Positions 46,827 to 55,790 of a stretch of 64,000 nucleotides of DNA are shown here, one piece after another. Both the position numbers and the translations under genes were made by a program. The notes beneath the pieces were generated by a model. The model was not told the origin of the DNA. It saw nothing but the letters and a program-made list of their open reading frames with translations, and ran no database searches. Source of the DNA: Brevibacillus laterosporus DSM 25 (GTDB taxonomy: Bacteria > Bacillota > Bacilli > Brevibacillales > Brevibacillaceae); assembly GCF_002706795.1 (NCBI RefSeq), contig NZ_CP017705.1:1926001-1990000 (forward strand), read 5' to 3'. Position 1 is the first letter of the stretch; each line of letters begins with the position of its first letter.

Positions 46827-48290
46827 TTACTTCGCGGCCTTTGCTGCATTTTGTCCTGCAATGCGACCGAATGTTACGATATCAGCCATAGCGTTACCAC
46901 CTAGGCGGTTACCACCATGTACACCACCTGTGACTTCTCCGGCTGCATACAAGCCTTTAATTACTTGGCCTTCTTTATTCATTACTTCCGCATTTGTATT
47001 AATTTGTAGGCCACCCATAGTGTGATGAACCGCAGGAGTTACTTGAACGGCATATACTTTACCTTGATTTAATTGAAGAGGTAGGTCATCACGCTTAAAT
47101 TCCTTATCTTGTTTCGCTACTACCGCATCATTATATGTTTTCACGCTTTTAATCATAGCGTCTTTATCTACACCGATCTTACCAGCCAGCTCTTCAACAG
47201 AATCAGCTTCTGTTACCAACTGCATGTTGAAGTATTCTTCTACTGCTTTTAGACCTTTTCTCAATCCATCATCAAAGAACAGGTAGGCTACTCCATCTTT
47301 TTGATCCAAAATACCTTTAGACACTACGTCACGAGTTAATAGCTCGTTGATGAAACGCTTACCATCTTTATTGATTAGAATAGCTCCATTTCCGCGAACA
47401 GCTTCTGTTACCATCACACCTTTTTCAGGAACAACAGTTGGGTGTGTTTGGATTTCAGCCATATCAACTAAATTTGCACCAACGCTTTCGCCTAATCTAA
47501 TACCTTCACCCAATGCTCCTGGATGGTTCGTTGTAGCAAATCCTTTGAGCTCTGGTTTATAAGAAATAACCATCTCCTGGTTAGCAGAAAAACCGCCTGT
47601 AGCCAAAATGACTGCCTTTGCGTTAATCGTGTAAGCCTTACCATCTTTATTCTCAGCTTTCACACCAGTAACTTTACCCTCTTGATCTTTTATAATTTCG
47701 ACTGCTTTATTTTTGACACGGACATCAACGTTTTTTTCTTTCACTTGATTCTTTAAAGTAGACACAACATTAGAGCCTACTGCCGCTCCGCCAGTTGGAC
47801 GATGAATACGGTTTACACTTGCTCCAGCTGCACGGCCAACGTCAGATAAATCAGCTCCCATTGATTCTAACCAAACCACAGAATCTTTTGCTTGTGTTGT
47901 CAGAATCTTTACCAGCTCAGGGTTATTTTTATCGTATCCACCCTTCATTGTATCTTTGTAAAACAGCTCTTGGCTGTCTTCAATCCCTTTTTCCTTTTGT
48001 GCTTCCGTTCCTGCTGCATTTAATCCACCAGTAGCGCGAGTTGTGTTACCACCAACCATCGGCATTTTTTCTAGTACGATGACTTTGGCACCGGCATTTG
48101 TGGCTTCTACCGCAGCTGATAAACCTGCACCACCTGCACCAATTACTACAATATCCGTATTTTCATCTTGAGGTGCTGCCTCAGTTGTTGCCTTGCCTTC
48201 CGTTGCACCCGGAGTTGTTGAGCTCCCACATCCAGACAGCACAGGAACTGCCAAGAATGCAGCCATCATAAGAGACATCCATTTCTTCAT
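46827..48290 (-). CDS. lipoprotein flavoprotein reductase, fumarate/urocanate reductase-like
   Basis: A 487-residue flavoprotein of the fumarate reductase/flavocytochrome c family, here a lipoprotein (lipobox LSGC, Cys21). The FAD-binding motif GAGGAGLSAA begins at residue 51, VVGGNTTRATGG-like sequence follows, and the C-terminal GLYAAGEVTGGVHGGNRLGGNA holds the conserved FAD/substrate residues. It lacks its own FMN-binding domain, which the next gene supplies. It would reduce an extracellular acceptor such as fumarate, urocanate or an analogue. An Fnr-type box at about -41.5 suggests induction without oxygen. The longer frame to 48335 was rejected because GGGAGG and the signal peptide fix the start at 48290. 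Confidence 0.88.
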   Translation of the reverse strand: MKKWMSLMMAAFLAVPVLSGCGSSTTPGATEGKATTEAAPQDENTDIVVIGAGGAGLSAAVEATNAGAKVIVLEKMPMVGGNTTRATGGLNAAGTEAQKEKGIEDSQELFYKDTMKGGYDKNNPELVKILTTQAKDSVVWLESMGADLSDVGRAAGASVNRIHRPTGGAAVGSNVVSTLKNQVKEKNVDVRVKNKAVEIIKDQEGKVTGVKAENKDGKAYTINAKAVILATGGFSANQEMVISYKPELKGFATTNHPGALGEGIRLGESVGANLVDMAEIQTHPTVVPEKGVMVTEAVRGNGAILINKDGKRFINELLTRDVVSKGILDQKDGVAYLFFDDGLRKGLKAVEEYFNMQLVTEADSVEELAGKIGVDKDAMIKSVKTYNDAVVAKQDKEFKRDDLPLQLNQGKVYAVQVTPAVHHTMGGLQINTNAEVMNKEGQVIKGLYAAGEVTGGVHGGNRLGGNAMADIVTFGRIAGQNAAKAAK

Positions 48291-48388
48291 GTTGAATCCT
48301 CCCTTTTTTCTACCACTTGATAAATGGATATTCATTACTCTTTACTTCTCTCTTTACTATGAAAGCAATAACGTTATCCTTCGATGGT

Positions 48389-48394
48389 AGTATA
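48389..48394 (-). promoter_or_regulatory. -10 element of the flavoprotein reductase promoter
   Basis: Reverse-strand TATACT (48394-48389). A start site about 7 bases on (near 48382) would place the Fnr-type box centre at -41.5. Confidence 0.55.
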
Positions 48395-48415
48395 TACAGT
48401 AGATTTTTTAATGTA

Positions 48416-48431
48416 TGTGAATAATTTCACA
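48416..48431. promoter_or_regulatory. Crp/Fnr-type box 1 (flavoprotein reductase promoter)
   Basis: TGTGA-ATAATT-TCACA, a perfect match to the Bacillus Fnr consensus TGTGA-N6-TCACA, spaced as a class II activator site for the minus-strand operon. Confidence 0.7.
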
Positions 48432-48582
48432 CTATGATTTTTTTGAAGGAATTTCTGTAATAATAAGAGAGTTTCTTACTCTGTCTCCAACAATGTTTTC
48501 ATCTGCTCTTATTCTTGTATGTATACGGTTCTTTACCCACTTGTACCATGTCGAGATCGTATAAAAAAGAAGCGTTTGTGAA

Positions 48583-48598
48583 TGTGATAACATTCACA
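48583..48598. promoter_or_regulatory. Crp/Fnr-type box 2 (nox promoter) within a Rex-like palindrome
   Basis: TGTGA-TAACAT-TCACA is a perfect Fnr-type site. It is nested in the wider palindrome TTGTGAAT-N8-ATTCACAA (48576-48599), whose arms resemble Rex half-sites but with non-standard spacing. Confidence 0.65.
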
Positions 48599-48607
48599 AA
48601 ACGTTCA

Positions 48608-48637
48608 CTGTCATCTTCAGTAGGACGCCTCTATAAT
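48608..48637 (+). promoter_or_regulatory. candidate nox promoter
   Basis: Perfect TATAAT (48632-48637) with CTGTCA (48608-48613) 18 bases upstream as a weak -35. The Fnr-type box ends 9 bases before it. Confidence 0.5.
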
Positions 48638-48727
48638 AAACCTCATAAACACTATTACAACAGTGTTAATTGTATAAAAGAAAATAACAGACTTGCACAT
48701 AAATCCTAACTACTTGGAGGACTACCC

Positions 48728-50056
48728 ATGAAAATTGCTGTTATTGGATGCACACACGCCGGAACTGCCGCTATTGTTACTGCTGCTAAGTTATATCCAG
48801 ATGCTCGCATTACCGTTTATGAACGAAATGATAATATCTCCTTTCTTTCATGCGGGATTGCATTGTATGTAGGTGGTGTAGTGAGAGACCCTCAAGGATT
48901 GTTCTACTCCTCTCCGGAGAAATTAGCTGAGTTGGGCGTGGTGACGAATATGCGCCACGATGTTATCTCGATTGATACTGACCAAAAAACATTGGTCGTT
49001 CGCAATTTAAATACAAATGAAGAAATCATAGATTCATTTGATAAATTAATTGTTACTACTGGTTCTTGGCCAATCATGCCTAATTTAGATGGTATTGAAC
49101 TAGACAATATCGTATTGTCCAAGAACTTTAATCACTCCAATACCATTATTGAAAAAGCAAAAACAGCTAAAAATGTGGTGGTCATAGGTGCCGGCTACAT
49201 TGGGATTGAATTAGTTGAAGCCTTTGAAATGAATGGCAAGCAAGTGACTCTCATCGATAGTGTTGATCGGATTTTAAACCGTTACCTTGATGAAGAATTC
49301 ACTCAAGTTACAGAAAAAGAATTGCAGGATCATGGTGTTACACTTGCTTTAGGGCAAACTGTTACTAGATTTGAAGGCGTAGACGGTAAAGTGGCAAAGG
49401 TCATCACTACAAAAGGCGAATACCAGGCTGACTTGGTGATTCTGTGTATTGGTTTTAGTCCAAATACAAGTTTGCTTAAAGGACAAGTAGATATGTTGGG
49501 TAATGGGGCCATTATCGTGAATGAATATATGCAAACTAGCAAACCGGATGTGTACGCCGCTGGTGACAGCTGCGCGATTCGCTACAATCCTACCGGGCAA
49601 CACGCCTATATACCTCTTGCTACTAATGCCGTACGTATGGGTACATTAGTTGCGAAGAATCTAGTTACACCTACAATGGCTTATATGGGCACACAAGGAA
49701 CCTCTGGGATTAAAATTTATGACTATAACATCGCTTCTACTGGATTAACAGAAGGGGCCGCTTTAGACTTAGCTATGAATGTGAAGACTGTCACAATCGA
49801 AGACAGCTATCGACCAGAATTCATGCCAGAGCATGAAAAGGTTTTACTAAAAGTAGTCTTTGAAGAGACTTCTCGTCGCATCGTCGGAGCCCAAATCATG
49901 TCCAAAGCTGATTTGACGCAAGCGATGAATACCTTATCTGTTTGCATCCAAAATCACATGACAATTGACCAGCTTGCATTTGTCGATTTCTTCTTCCAAC
50001 CGCATTACAACAAGCCTTGGAACTTCTTGAATCAGGCTGGATTGCAAGCAATGTAG
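48728..50056 (+). CDS. nox: water-forming NADH oxidase
   Basis: A 442-residue flavoprotein of the NADH oxidase/CoA-disulfide reductase family that reduces oxygen to water and regenerates NAD+. The FAD-binding N-terminus KIAVIGCTHAGTAA has the conserved His10, and the redox-active Cys42 lies in SFLSCGIALYVGG, as in streptococcal Nox2. A second dinucleotide site VVVIGAGYIGIELVEAF is near residue 150, and VYAAGDSCAIR near residue 280. The C-terminal DFFFQPHYNKPWN matches Nox rather than CoA-disulfide reductase. The TTGGAGG site is 9 bases before the ATG. Divergent from the flavoprotein reductase operon. Confidence 0.9.
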   Translation: MKIAVIGCTHAGTAAIVTAAKLYPDARITVYERNDNISFLSCGIALYVGGVVRDPQGLFYSSPEKLAELGVVTNMRHDVISIDTDQKTLVVRNLNTNEEIIDSFDKLIVTTGSWPIMPNLDGIELDNIVLSKNFNHSNTIIEKAKTAKNVVVIGAGYIGIELVEAFEMNGKQVTLIDSVDRILNRYLDEEFTQVTEKELQDHGVTLALGQTVTRFEGVDGKVAKVITTKGEYQADLVILCIGFSPNTSLLKGQVDMLGNGAIIVNEYMQTSKPDVYAAGDSCAIRYNPTGQHAYIPLATNAVRMGTLVAKNLVTPTMAYMGTQGTSGIKIYDYNIASTGLTEGAALDLAMNVKTVTIEDSYRPEFMPEHEKVLLKVVFEETSRRIVGAQIMSKADLTQAMNTLSVCIQNHMTIDQLAFVDFFFQPHYNKPWNFLNQAGLQAM

Positions 50057-50114
50057 ACAGAGATAGATCAAGTAGCTTGTTACGTCTGGATCTAGCTAAT
50101 CATAAGTGATCAGC

Positions 50115-50150
50115 AAAAAGAGCGTCAGCCACCTAGCTAACGCTCTTTTT
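50115..50150. terminator. bidirectional terminator after nox
   Basis: Perfect 11-bp stem AAAAAGAGCGT / ACGCTCTTTTT with a 14-base loop, between convergent genes. Confidence 0.88.
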
Positions 50151-50175
50151 CTCTTTATGAAAGGTTTTTTCCAAC

Positions 50176-51126
50176 CTATAAACCAAGCAATGCACCGTGT
50201 TCCATTACTTGCTTCTCATCCAAATAGAAGTCTGGCTGCATAACAACGCAATCAATATGTACACCAGCTGATATAACTCCACCAAAGGTATTGTTGCTTC
50301 CGAAAGCTACATGAATTGTGCTGTATACTTTCTCATCCTCTAAAACTACTCCAGTAATACGAGCTTTATCATTTGTCCCTACTCCAAACTCTGCTAATAA
50401 TCGGCCATCTCCATCTCCCAACAACTCCAAAAGCTGTTTCCCGCTTGGGCCTTCTGCTGAGATAATTCGTCCTTTGTCGATTGTAAGCAAGACAGGCTCT
50501 GTTAATTTACCGATTCCAGCAATGGAACCATCTACGAGGATTTGCCCGGTAGCTGTCCCCTCTAGAGGAGCGATATAAGCCTCTCCGGAAGGCAGATTAC
50601 CTGATTCTCCCGGATTAACATACACACCGGTGCTTGGCATCCCATTTCTTTGTTCAATGGAAAAGCTTAGAGAATAACCCGCTTTGTCAATTCTCACTTG
50701 TTTAGCTTCTGTCAGCATGCTAGCTACTACTTCAGTCAGCTCTTTTACCTTTCCATAATCGGCCGCAATAGCCCCTGCCAAGAACATGTCCTCTGTTATT
50801 CCAGGCATCGTGGCCACCCTAGCTCCTGCTGCTACCGCATTTTTTCTAGCATGCGTATGAGTCAGAGAATGCTCGGTAATCCCAATAACTACGTCAGCTT
50901 TCGTCATAGCGATAGCTACAGCTTCAGGAGGCTCCTCCCCTGATTTGGTACGCTCCTGCATAACCATTAGTAGGGTTTGGGCTCCTAGACCTTTTCCTGC
51001 CTCATAGAGAGCTTCCGCCAGTTGTTTCTTTGAGTCATCCGTTACAACTAGAAGAGTTTCACCAGCTTTTACTCCCAAGGAGCTTTGTAGCACACTTTTA
51101 CTAATTTCAATGATGGATTGTTGCAT
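50176..51126 (-). CDS. M29-like aminopeptidase family protein
   Basis: A 316-residue protein resembling the aminopeptidase T/M29 metallopeptidase group and the related NicX-type dioxygenases. The NLPSGEAYIAPLEGTATGQILVDGSIAG block near residue 180 and EFGVGTNDKA with HVAFGSNNTFGG near residues 250-280 are conserved; His and Glu in these blocks would bind metal. Shorter than classic M29 (about 400), so peptidase activity is not certain. The open frame starts at a GTG (51135), but AAAGGTGG fits the ATG at 51126. Confidence 0.75.
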   Translation of the reverse strand: MQQSIIEISKSVLQSSLGVKAGETLLVVTDDSKKQLAEALYEAGKGLGAQTLLMVMQERTKSGEEPPEAVAIAMTKADVVIGITEHSLTHTHARKNAVAAGARVATMPGITEDMFLAGAIAADYGKVKELTEVVASMLTEAKQVRIDKAGYSLSFSIEQRNGMPSTGVYVNPGESGNLPSGEAYIAPLEGTATGQILVDGSIAGIGKLTEPVLLTIDKGRIISAEGPSGKQLLELLGDGDGRLLAEFGVGTNDKARITGVVLEDEKVYSTIHVAFGSNNTFGGVISAGVHIDCVVMQPDFYLDEKQVMEHGALLGL

Positions 51127-51299
51127 ATGAACCACCTTTCTTCTAGCATCTCAGAAATTTTATGAATACATTCCGAAATCTACTTTACCACGTTCACCTT
51201 CCACAGGCACACTCTGCCTCGTCCTTCCTTATGGGGTGCTCCCGCGACAAATCCAGTACCTCTCTAACACATTTCGTGGAAATAACTTTTTCCTTGTTA

Positions 51300-51839
51300 C
51301 TAGCAATGAACGATCTCACCGATATAACAATAATAAGGATCACCCTCTATCACATGTTCCTGCCTTATTTCCTGAGAAAGAACAGGCGCAGTAATCTCTT
51401 GGGCTACAATCACCTTACACTCATAGTAACGCTCGCAATTTCCGATCACAGGTGTTGCAATGACCTGCGAGTCTAACAGAGTTAATTGGCAAGTGGAGAT
51501 TTTATCCACCGTACGACCTGATTGTGTTCCACAGGCAAAAAGCTTTTCTCCCATATCATCTGAAAAAGGAACACTGACCGTGAACTCTTGAGAAGCCTGT
51601 AAGAGCTGGGTGGTATGTCTACTTTTACGTACCATAACTGTCAACGTTGGCTTTCCGAATAAATAACCAATGCTACCCCAGGCAATTGTCATCGTGTTGA
51701 TCTCTTTTCCTACCTGCGTTGTTAGAAAAGCCCCTCTCCGATGTAGCCAATCTGTTGTGAGCTCCATTTGCTCTAAAAAAGCTACGGGCATTTGATTTTT
51801 CGGCTCATGATCTTCTATATTCCTCAGCTGTTGATCCAT
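51300..51839 (-). CDS. flavin reductase-like (FMN-binding split barrel) protein
   Basis: A 179-residue protein of the flavin reductase-like family. The split-barrel core is visible as GAFLTTQVGKEINTMTIAWGSIGYLFGKPTLTVMVRKSRHTTQLLQ, which binds FMN, followed by FTVSVPF. NAD(P)H-dependent FMN reduction or an oxygenase partner role is possible. The open frame extends to 51875, but the ATG at 51839 (MDQQLRN) has GGGTG 6 bases upstream and is preferred. No partner oxygenase is adjacent. Confidence 0.82.
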   Translation of the reverse strand: MDQQLRNIEDHEPKNQMPVAFLEQMELTTDWLHRRGAFLTTQVGKEINTMTIAWGSIGYLFGKPTLTVMVRKSRHTTQLLQASQEFTVSVPFSDDMGEKLFACGTQSGRTVDKISTCQLTLLDSQVIATPVIGNCERYYECKVIVAQEITAPVLSQEIRQEHVIEGDPYYCYIGEIVHC

Positions 51840-51940
51840 CAAGAACACCCTTTCGATGTTTATCCTCCCCTTCATTGTACTGACATTTTACTCGTGCCCG
51901 TTCTCTCTTTTTGACAAAAGCATGACGTGCTTCATAAAAA

Positions 51941-51972
51941 AATCCACCCCATGTATAAACACAGGATGGATT
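51941..51972 (-). terminator. terminator after the APC permease gene
   Basis: Stem AATCCACCC / GGATGGATT (one mismatch) followed on the reverse strand by TTTTTTATGAAG. Confidence 0.7.
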
Positions 51973-51979
51973 CTTCCGA

Positions 51980-53404
51980 TTACTTATTATTTGTCATTTT
52001 AGCAATCGATGGTAGGATCAGACCTAGACCTAGCAACACGAACGGAGTCGCGATATTAAGCGTAATTTGGAAATACCATTCTGATGTAAAAGCAGGTACT
52101 TTCGGGAACATCCCCATCAAGCAAGCAAAGGCAGTGAAGACAAAGCACCAACCACCAATTAGCAGACCAAACTTATTATTTTTCACAAATTGATATTCAG
52201 ACGTGAATTTATCAGCCATTTTCATTACAGCAATATACGCTACGAATACCCATAGGTAACGAAGCGGCATAACTACAGAGTTTAAGTCTAACAACCAGTT
52301 AAACAATGTATTCATATTACCGATACCTAGGGCTGGTACAACGATTAGAATACCCACTAGAATCGTAGTTAAGATATAACCATTAGTAGGGGTACCCTTG
52401 TCATTGCTTTTCAAAAGCTTTCTTGGAATGTATCTTTCATCAGCATCTAATAGTAACACCTTCAATGGCGCATCAATAGAGAAGGCCAATGCTGAAATTT
52501 GGGCCAATGTATTAGAAATTGCATATAGAATTAAGAACGTGTTACCAATTCCATAGTAGTTACCTAGCATTTGGAACGCATAATATTGACCATTCATTTT
52601 TAAGTCTGCAGGGATATTATTCGCATCAAACATAATCCCCATTGCATATGAACCCAACAGGGCACAGACCGCAACCATGATCGCCAGAATCAACATTCCT
52701 CTAGGGAATTCACGAGTTGGGTTATTAGTGAAGTTGACATAAGGGGCAATCTTCTCCGCCCCGCCTACCGCAAAGACTAGCATGGATAAGGTAGTAAAAT
52801 AAGCAAAATTAAATTCAGGAATGAACGTGCTAACTGTCATATTGGTTGTTGCTACACTTACACCAGTTAAACTAGGTGCAGTAACAGCTAGTACAATGTA
52901 CAACAAGGACATCACAAATACAGAAATACCGGCAACTGTCCCAATGCGCTTTAAGGACGAAATACCTTTAGAAGCAATCCATACAAAGAATAAGAAGATC
53001 ACTAAGCAGGCTAATTGAATCACCAAGGTAGAATATTGGTCGAGTACCTTACCACTACCTGTAAATGTCCAACCTAGCGCAATCAAGATAGCTTGTGGTT
53101 TTTGTGCTAGATATGGAATGTGAACAGCCCAATAGGTCCACGCTGCCAAATAAGCAACATTAGCCCCTAGCGTTTCCTTAATCCATGTACTAACACCACC
53201 CTTACCATCTTTAAAGGTGGAACCCAATTGCCCTACCATTAATGCATAAGGAATAAAATATAAGGCAATAATCAAAACCCAAGAGGTAATGACTTGTAAT
53301 CCTTGGTTGGCAAAGTTATTAACAACGTTACCAAATCCCCATACTGCTACAAACGCCATTAACGCAATATTATACCATCGGAGTTTTTTTGAATCCGCTC
53401 CCAT
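51980..53404 (-). CDS. APC superfamily amino acid permease
   Basis: A 474-residue transporter with twelve hydrophobic segments. The N-terminal YNIALMAFVAVWGFGNVVNNFANQG and the central LSMLVFAVGGAEKIAPYVNFTNNPTREFPRGML block are typical of the glutamate:GABA antiporter-like branch of the APC superfamily. The substrate is not determined. GGAAGGAG is 10 bases before the ATG. Single gene, far from the amino-acid catabolic genes that might have indicated its substrate. Confidence 0.87.
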   Translation of the reverse strand: MGADSKKLRWYNIALMAFVAVWGFGNVVNNFANQGLQVITSWVLIIALYFIPYALMVGQLGSTFKDGKGGVSTWIKETLGANVAYLAAWTYWAVHIPYLAQKPQAILIALGWTFTGSGKVLDQYSTLVIQLACLVIFLFFVWIASKGISSLKRIGTVAGISVFVMSLLYIVLAVTAPSLTGVSVATTNMTVSTFIPEFNFAYFTTLSMLVFAVGGAEKIAPYVNFTNNPTREFPRGMLILAIMVAVCALLGSYAMGIMFDANNIPADLKMNGQYYAFQMLGNYYGIGNTFLILYAISNTLAQISALAFSIDAPLKVLLLDADERYIPRKLLKSNDKGTPTNGYILTTILVGILIVVPALGIGNMNTLFNWLLDLNSVVMPLRYLWVFVAYIAVMKMADKFTSEYQFVKNNKFGLLIGGWCFVFTAFACLMGMFPKVPAFTSEWYFQITLNIATPFVLLGLGLILPSIAKMTNNK

Positions 53405-53621
53405 AAAAAGAAATTCTCCTTCCTGAAATTAAAAAATATACAAAGATTCATGCATTTCCCCTTGTAAATTATATAGGAGGACTCGATCTATTCCTATAAC
53501 GAAATCAAAATATTTTTGTCTTTTTATTAATAGTTAAAAAATCTAAAATATAATCATGAAGCATAAAAATTATCATTTCCAAAAAGTACGTTTTTATAAA
53601 TATCTATCAAAAAAATAAAAA

Positions 53622-53652
53622 GAGCAGTTACATCGGTTACATGTAACTGCTC
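53622..53652 (-). terminator. terminator of the glycerophosphodiester operon
   Basis: Perfect 12-bp stem GAGCAGTTACAT / ATGTAACTGCTC with a 7-base loop, followed on the reverse strand by TTTTTATTTTTT. Confidence 0.88.
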
Positions 53653-53699
53653 CTTTTGGTTCATCCTTCTATTCAGTTATTTTCTCCGTCTCTTCTCGT

Positions 53700-54425
53700 T
53701 CAGCGTGCTAAGGAAAGCATTCGGTCAGGATGATTTGTACAAATATATATATTGGGATGCCATTCGCTTATTCGCTCTATCTCATTCTCATCATCAATCG
53801 TCCAAGCAAATATTTCGAATCCTTCCTCCAACATCATTTGTACAAAATCTTTTGTCAGATATGGATAAGCCATAGAAAGAATGGTTGCCCCTGTCTTTGC
53901 TAGCTGTTCTCGCAACAGAACTGGTTTGCCTGTTATAATCAATCCCGTTTTAATCGAAGGCTGTAACTCTTTGACTCTTTTTATGATCTCGTGATCAAAA
54001 GAGGTGAGGCAAACCTGTGAAGCTAGCTCATGTGCTTCTACCAGCTCCACGACCTTTTCAGCTAAAAGCGGATATAAATTTCCTGCTGTCTTTAGCTCTA
54101 CATTAAGGCGGCAAGTATGCTGTGATGCAGCTTGAAACAATTCTTCTAAGGCAGGAATCTGTTCATTGGAAAACTCCTCAGCAAACCAGCTTCCTGCGCT
54201 CCATTCACGAAGCTGTTCAAACGTATGATCTTTGACTGGCCCCGACCCGTTTGTGGTACGGTCTAGTGTGAAATCATGAATGAGCACAGGGATTCCATCC
54301 TTTGATAGCTGTACATCTACCTCAATCGCCTGAATACCCGGTTCTGCTAAAGCCAGCTTAATAGCTGCCATAGTATTTTCAGGTGCTCTTCCTGACCAAC
54401 CCCGATGTGCCATGCAGTAGCTCAT
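53700..54425 (-). CDS. glycerophosphodiester phosphodiesterase (UgpQ/GlpQ-like)
   Basis: A 241-residue cytoplasmic GDPD that splits glycerophosphodiesters to glycerol-3-phosphate and an alcohol. His7 and Arg8 lie in AHRGWSGRAPENT, the metal-binding E-D pair in EVDVQLSKDG, and the second catalytic His in VLIHDFTLDRTTNG. No signal peptide, so it acts on imported diesters. GGAGAGGAGA precedes the ATG. Last gene of the seven-gene glp/ugp operon, starting 16 bases after the binding protein gene. Confidence 0.93.
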   Translation of the reverse strand: MSYCMAHRGWSGRAPENTMAAIKLALAEPGIQAIEVDVQLSKDGIPVLIHDFTLDRTTNGSGPVKDHTFEQLREWSAGSWFAEEFSNEQIPALEELFQAASQHTCRLNVELKTAGNLYPLLAEKVVELVEAHELASQVCLTSFDHEIIKRVKELQPSIKTGLIITGKPVLLREQLAKTGATILSMAYPYLTKDFVQMMLEEGFEIFAWTIDDENEIERISEWHPNIYICTNHPDRMLSLAR

Positions 54426-54441
54426 ATGAGATCTCCTCTCC

Positions 54442-55764
54442 CTATTTCTTCAATAATTTCTGACCTTTTTCCACAGCTTTTGATAAGGCCTCGTCAACAC
54501 TAGCCTGACCTAAAATTACGCGCTGAATTTCTGTCATGATGACTTCCTGTAGTTCTTTATAGCCTGGTACCATTGGACGTGCCTTACCATACTCTAACTG
54601 CTTCACAGCCACTTGGAAGTTAGGGTCCTGTTCATATACTTTTTTCATTTCATCTGACTGAATTGCGTCCGATGTGACTGGCATATATCCTGTTTCTGCT
54701 GACCATACACTGGTTTGTGGGGTATCAGTGATCCACTTTACAAACTCCCACGCCGCCTTCTTTTCCTCTTCAGATGATTTTTGTAAGATGACTAAATTTG
54801 CCCCACCTGTTGGTACTCCGAAATTCTTATTAGCAGGCAAGAAGGCCGTTCCTACATCAAACTTAGCTTTTTCCCGCATGCCCTTCAGCTCACCAGTAGT
54901 CGTAAAGATCATCCCTACTTGCTGATTCAGGAAATCCTGCGCGGCTACATCCCAGGCATTGTACTTCTCACCTGGAGGAGCTTTCATAATTCCTTCTTTT
55001 AACATGCTTATCCAAAATTCTAAAGGCGCCTTACCTGCCTCTGTATTAATGACTAAGCTTTTGCCGTCTTCACTTAAAATTTGTCCACCGCTCTCAAATA
55101 CCAGCGCTTCATAAAACCAGATATCAATTGGTGTGGAGAATCCGTACGTTTTGGTTTTTCCGCCTTCCTTTTTGGTGAGCTTTTGAGAAAAACTACGTAA
55201 TTCCTCCCATGTTTTGGGGCCATTTGGATCAAGTCCTTCTTTTTTCAATAAATCTCGATTCACATATAACAAAGGAGTGGAGCGATTAAACGGAATGGCA
55301 TATAATTTCTCCTTCCAATAGGAGTTACCCATGAGGCCAGGATTGTATTTCTTTTCTTCTCCAGCAGTATATGGTCCTAGATCCTCCAATACCTTCGCAT
55401 CGGCAAAGGCACCAATTGAAGCAATCTCCACCATCGTAACATCAGGTTGATTCCCTGCTGTTACCGCTGACAGTACCTTAGTATGATTCTCGTAGTAGCT
55501 TCCTTGATAAGAAGGCTTTACCACAATATCCTTATGAGTTTGATTAAATTCCTTTACAAGCTTTTGGACCATTTCCCCGTTGTGACCGCCTACTGCATAC
55601 CAGAAATCAATCTCAACAGGCTGGCTGGATGCTGTTGCTTCCTGCTTTGCTTGTGTCCCCTGTTCGGTGGTTCCTGCTGCCTTCTGTTGAGCACATCCCA
55701 CTAGCATTCCTGACAAACCGACTGTACACATGAGAATAGATAAGCCCCACTTTTTCACGTTCAC
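54442..55764 (-). CDS. glycerol-3-phosphate-type ABC transporter binding lipoprotein (UgpB-like)
   Basis: A 440-residue extracellular solute-binding protein with lipobox LVGC (Cys24). The opening EIDFWYAVGGHNGEMVQKLVKEFNQTH and the Trp-rich WKEKLYAIPFNRSTPLLYVNRDLL block are typical of UgpB. Operon position after the ugp-type permeases and before a GDPD gene supports glycerol-3-phosphate or glycerophosphodiester as ligand. Start is GTG with AAGGAGGG 7 bases upstream. Confidence 0.88.
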   Translation of the reverse strand: MNVKKWGLSILMCTVGLSGMLVGCAQQKAAGTTEQGTQAKQEATASSQPVEIDFWYAVGGHNGEMVQKLVKEFNQTHKDIVVKPSYQGSYYENHTKVLSAVTAGNQPDVTMVEIASIGAFADAKVLEDLGPYTAGEEKKYNPGLMGNSYWKEKLYAIPFNRSTPLLYVNRDLLKKEGLDPNGPKTWEELRSFSQKLTKKEGGKTKTYGFSTPIDIWFYEALVFESGGQILSEDGKSLVINTEAGKAPLEFWISMLKEGIMKAPPGEKYNAWDVAAQDFLNQQVGMIFTTTGELKGMREKAKFDVGTAFLPANKNFGVPTGGANLVILQKSSEEEKKAAWEFVKWITDTPQTSVWSAETGYMPVTSDAIQSDEMKKVYEQDPNFQVAVKQLEYGKARPMVPGYKELQEVIMTEIQRVILGQASVDEALSKAVEKGQKLLKK

Positions 55765-55790
55765 GTTCTTGCCCTCCTTGATTCTTACTT

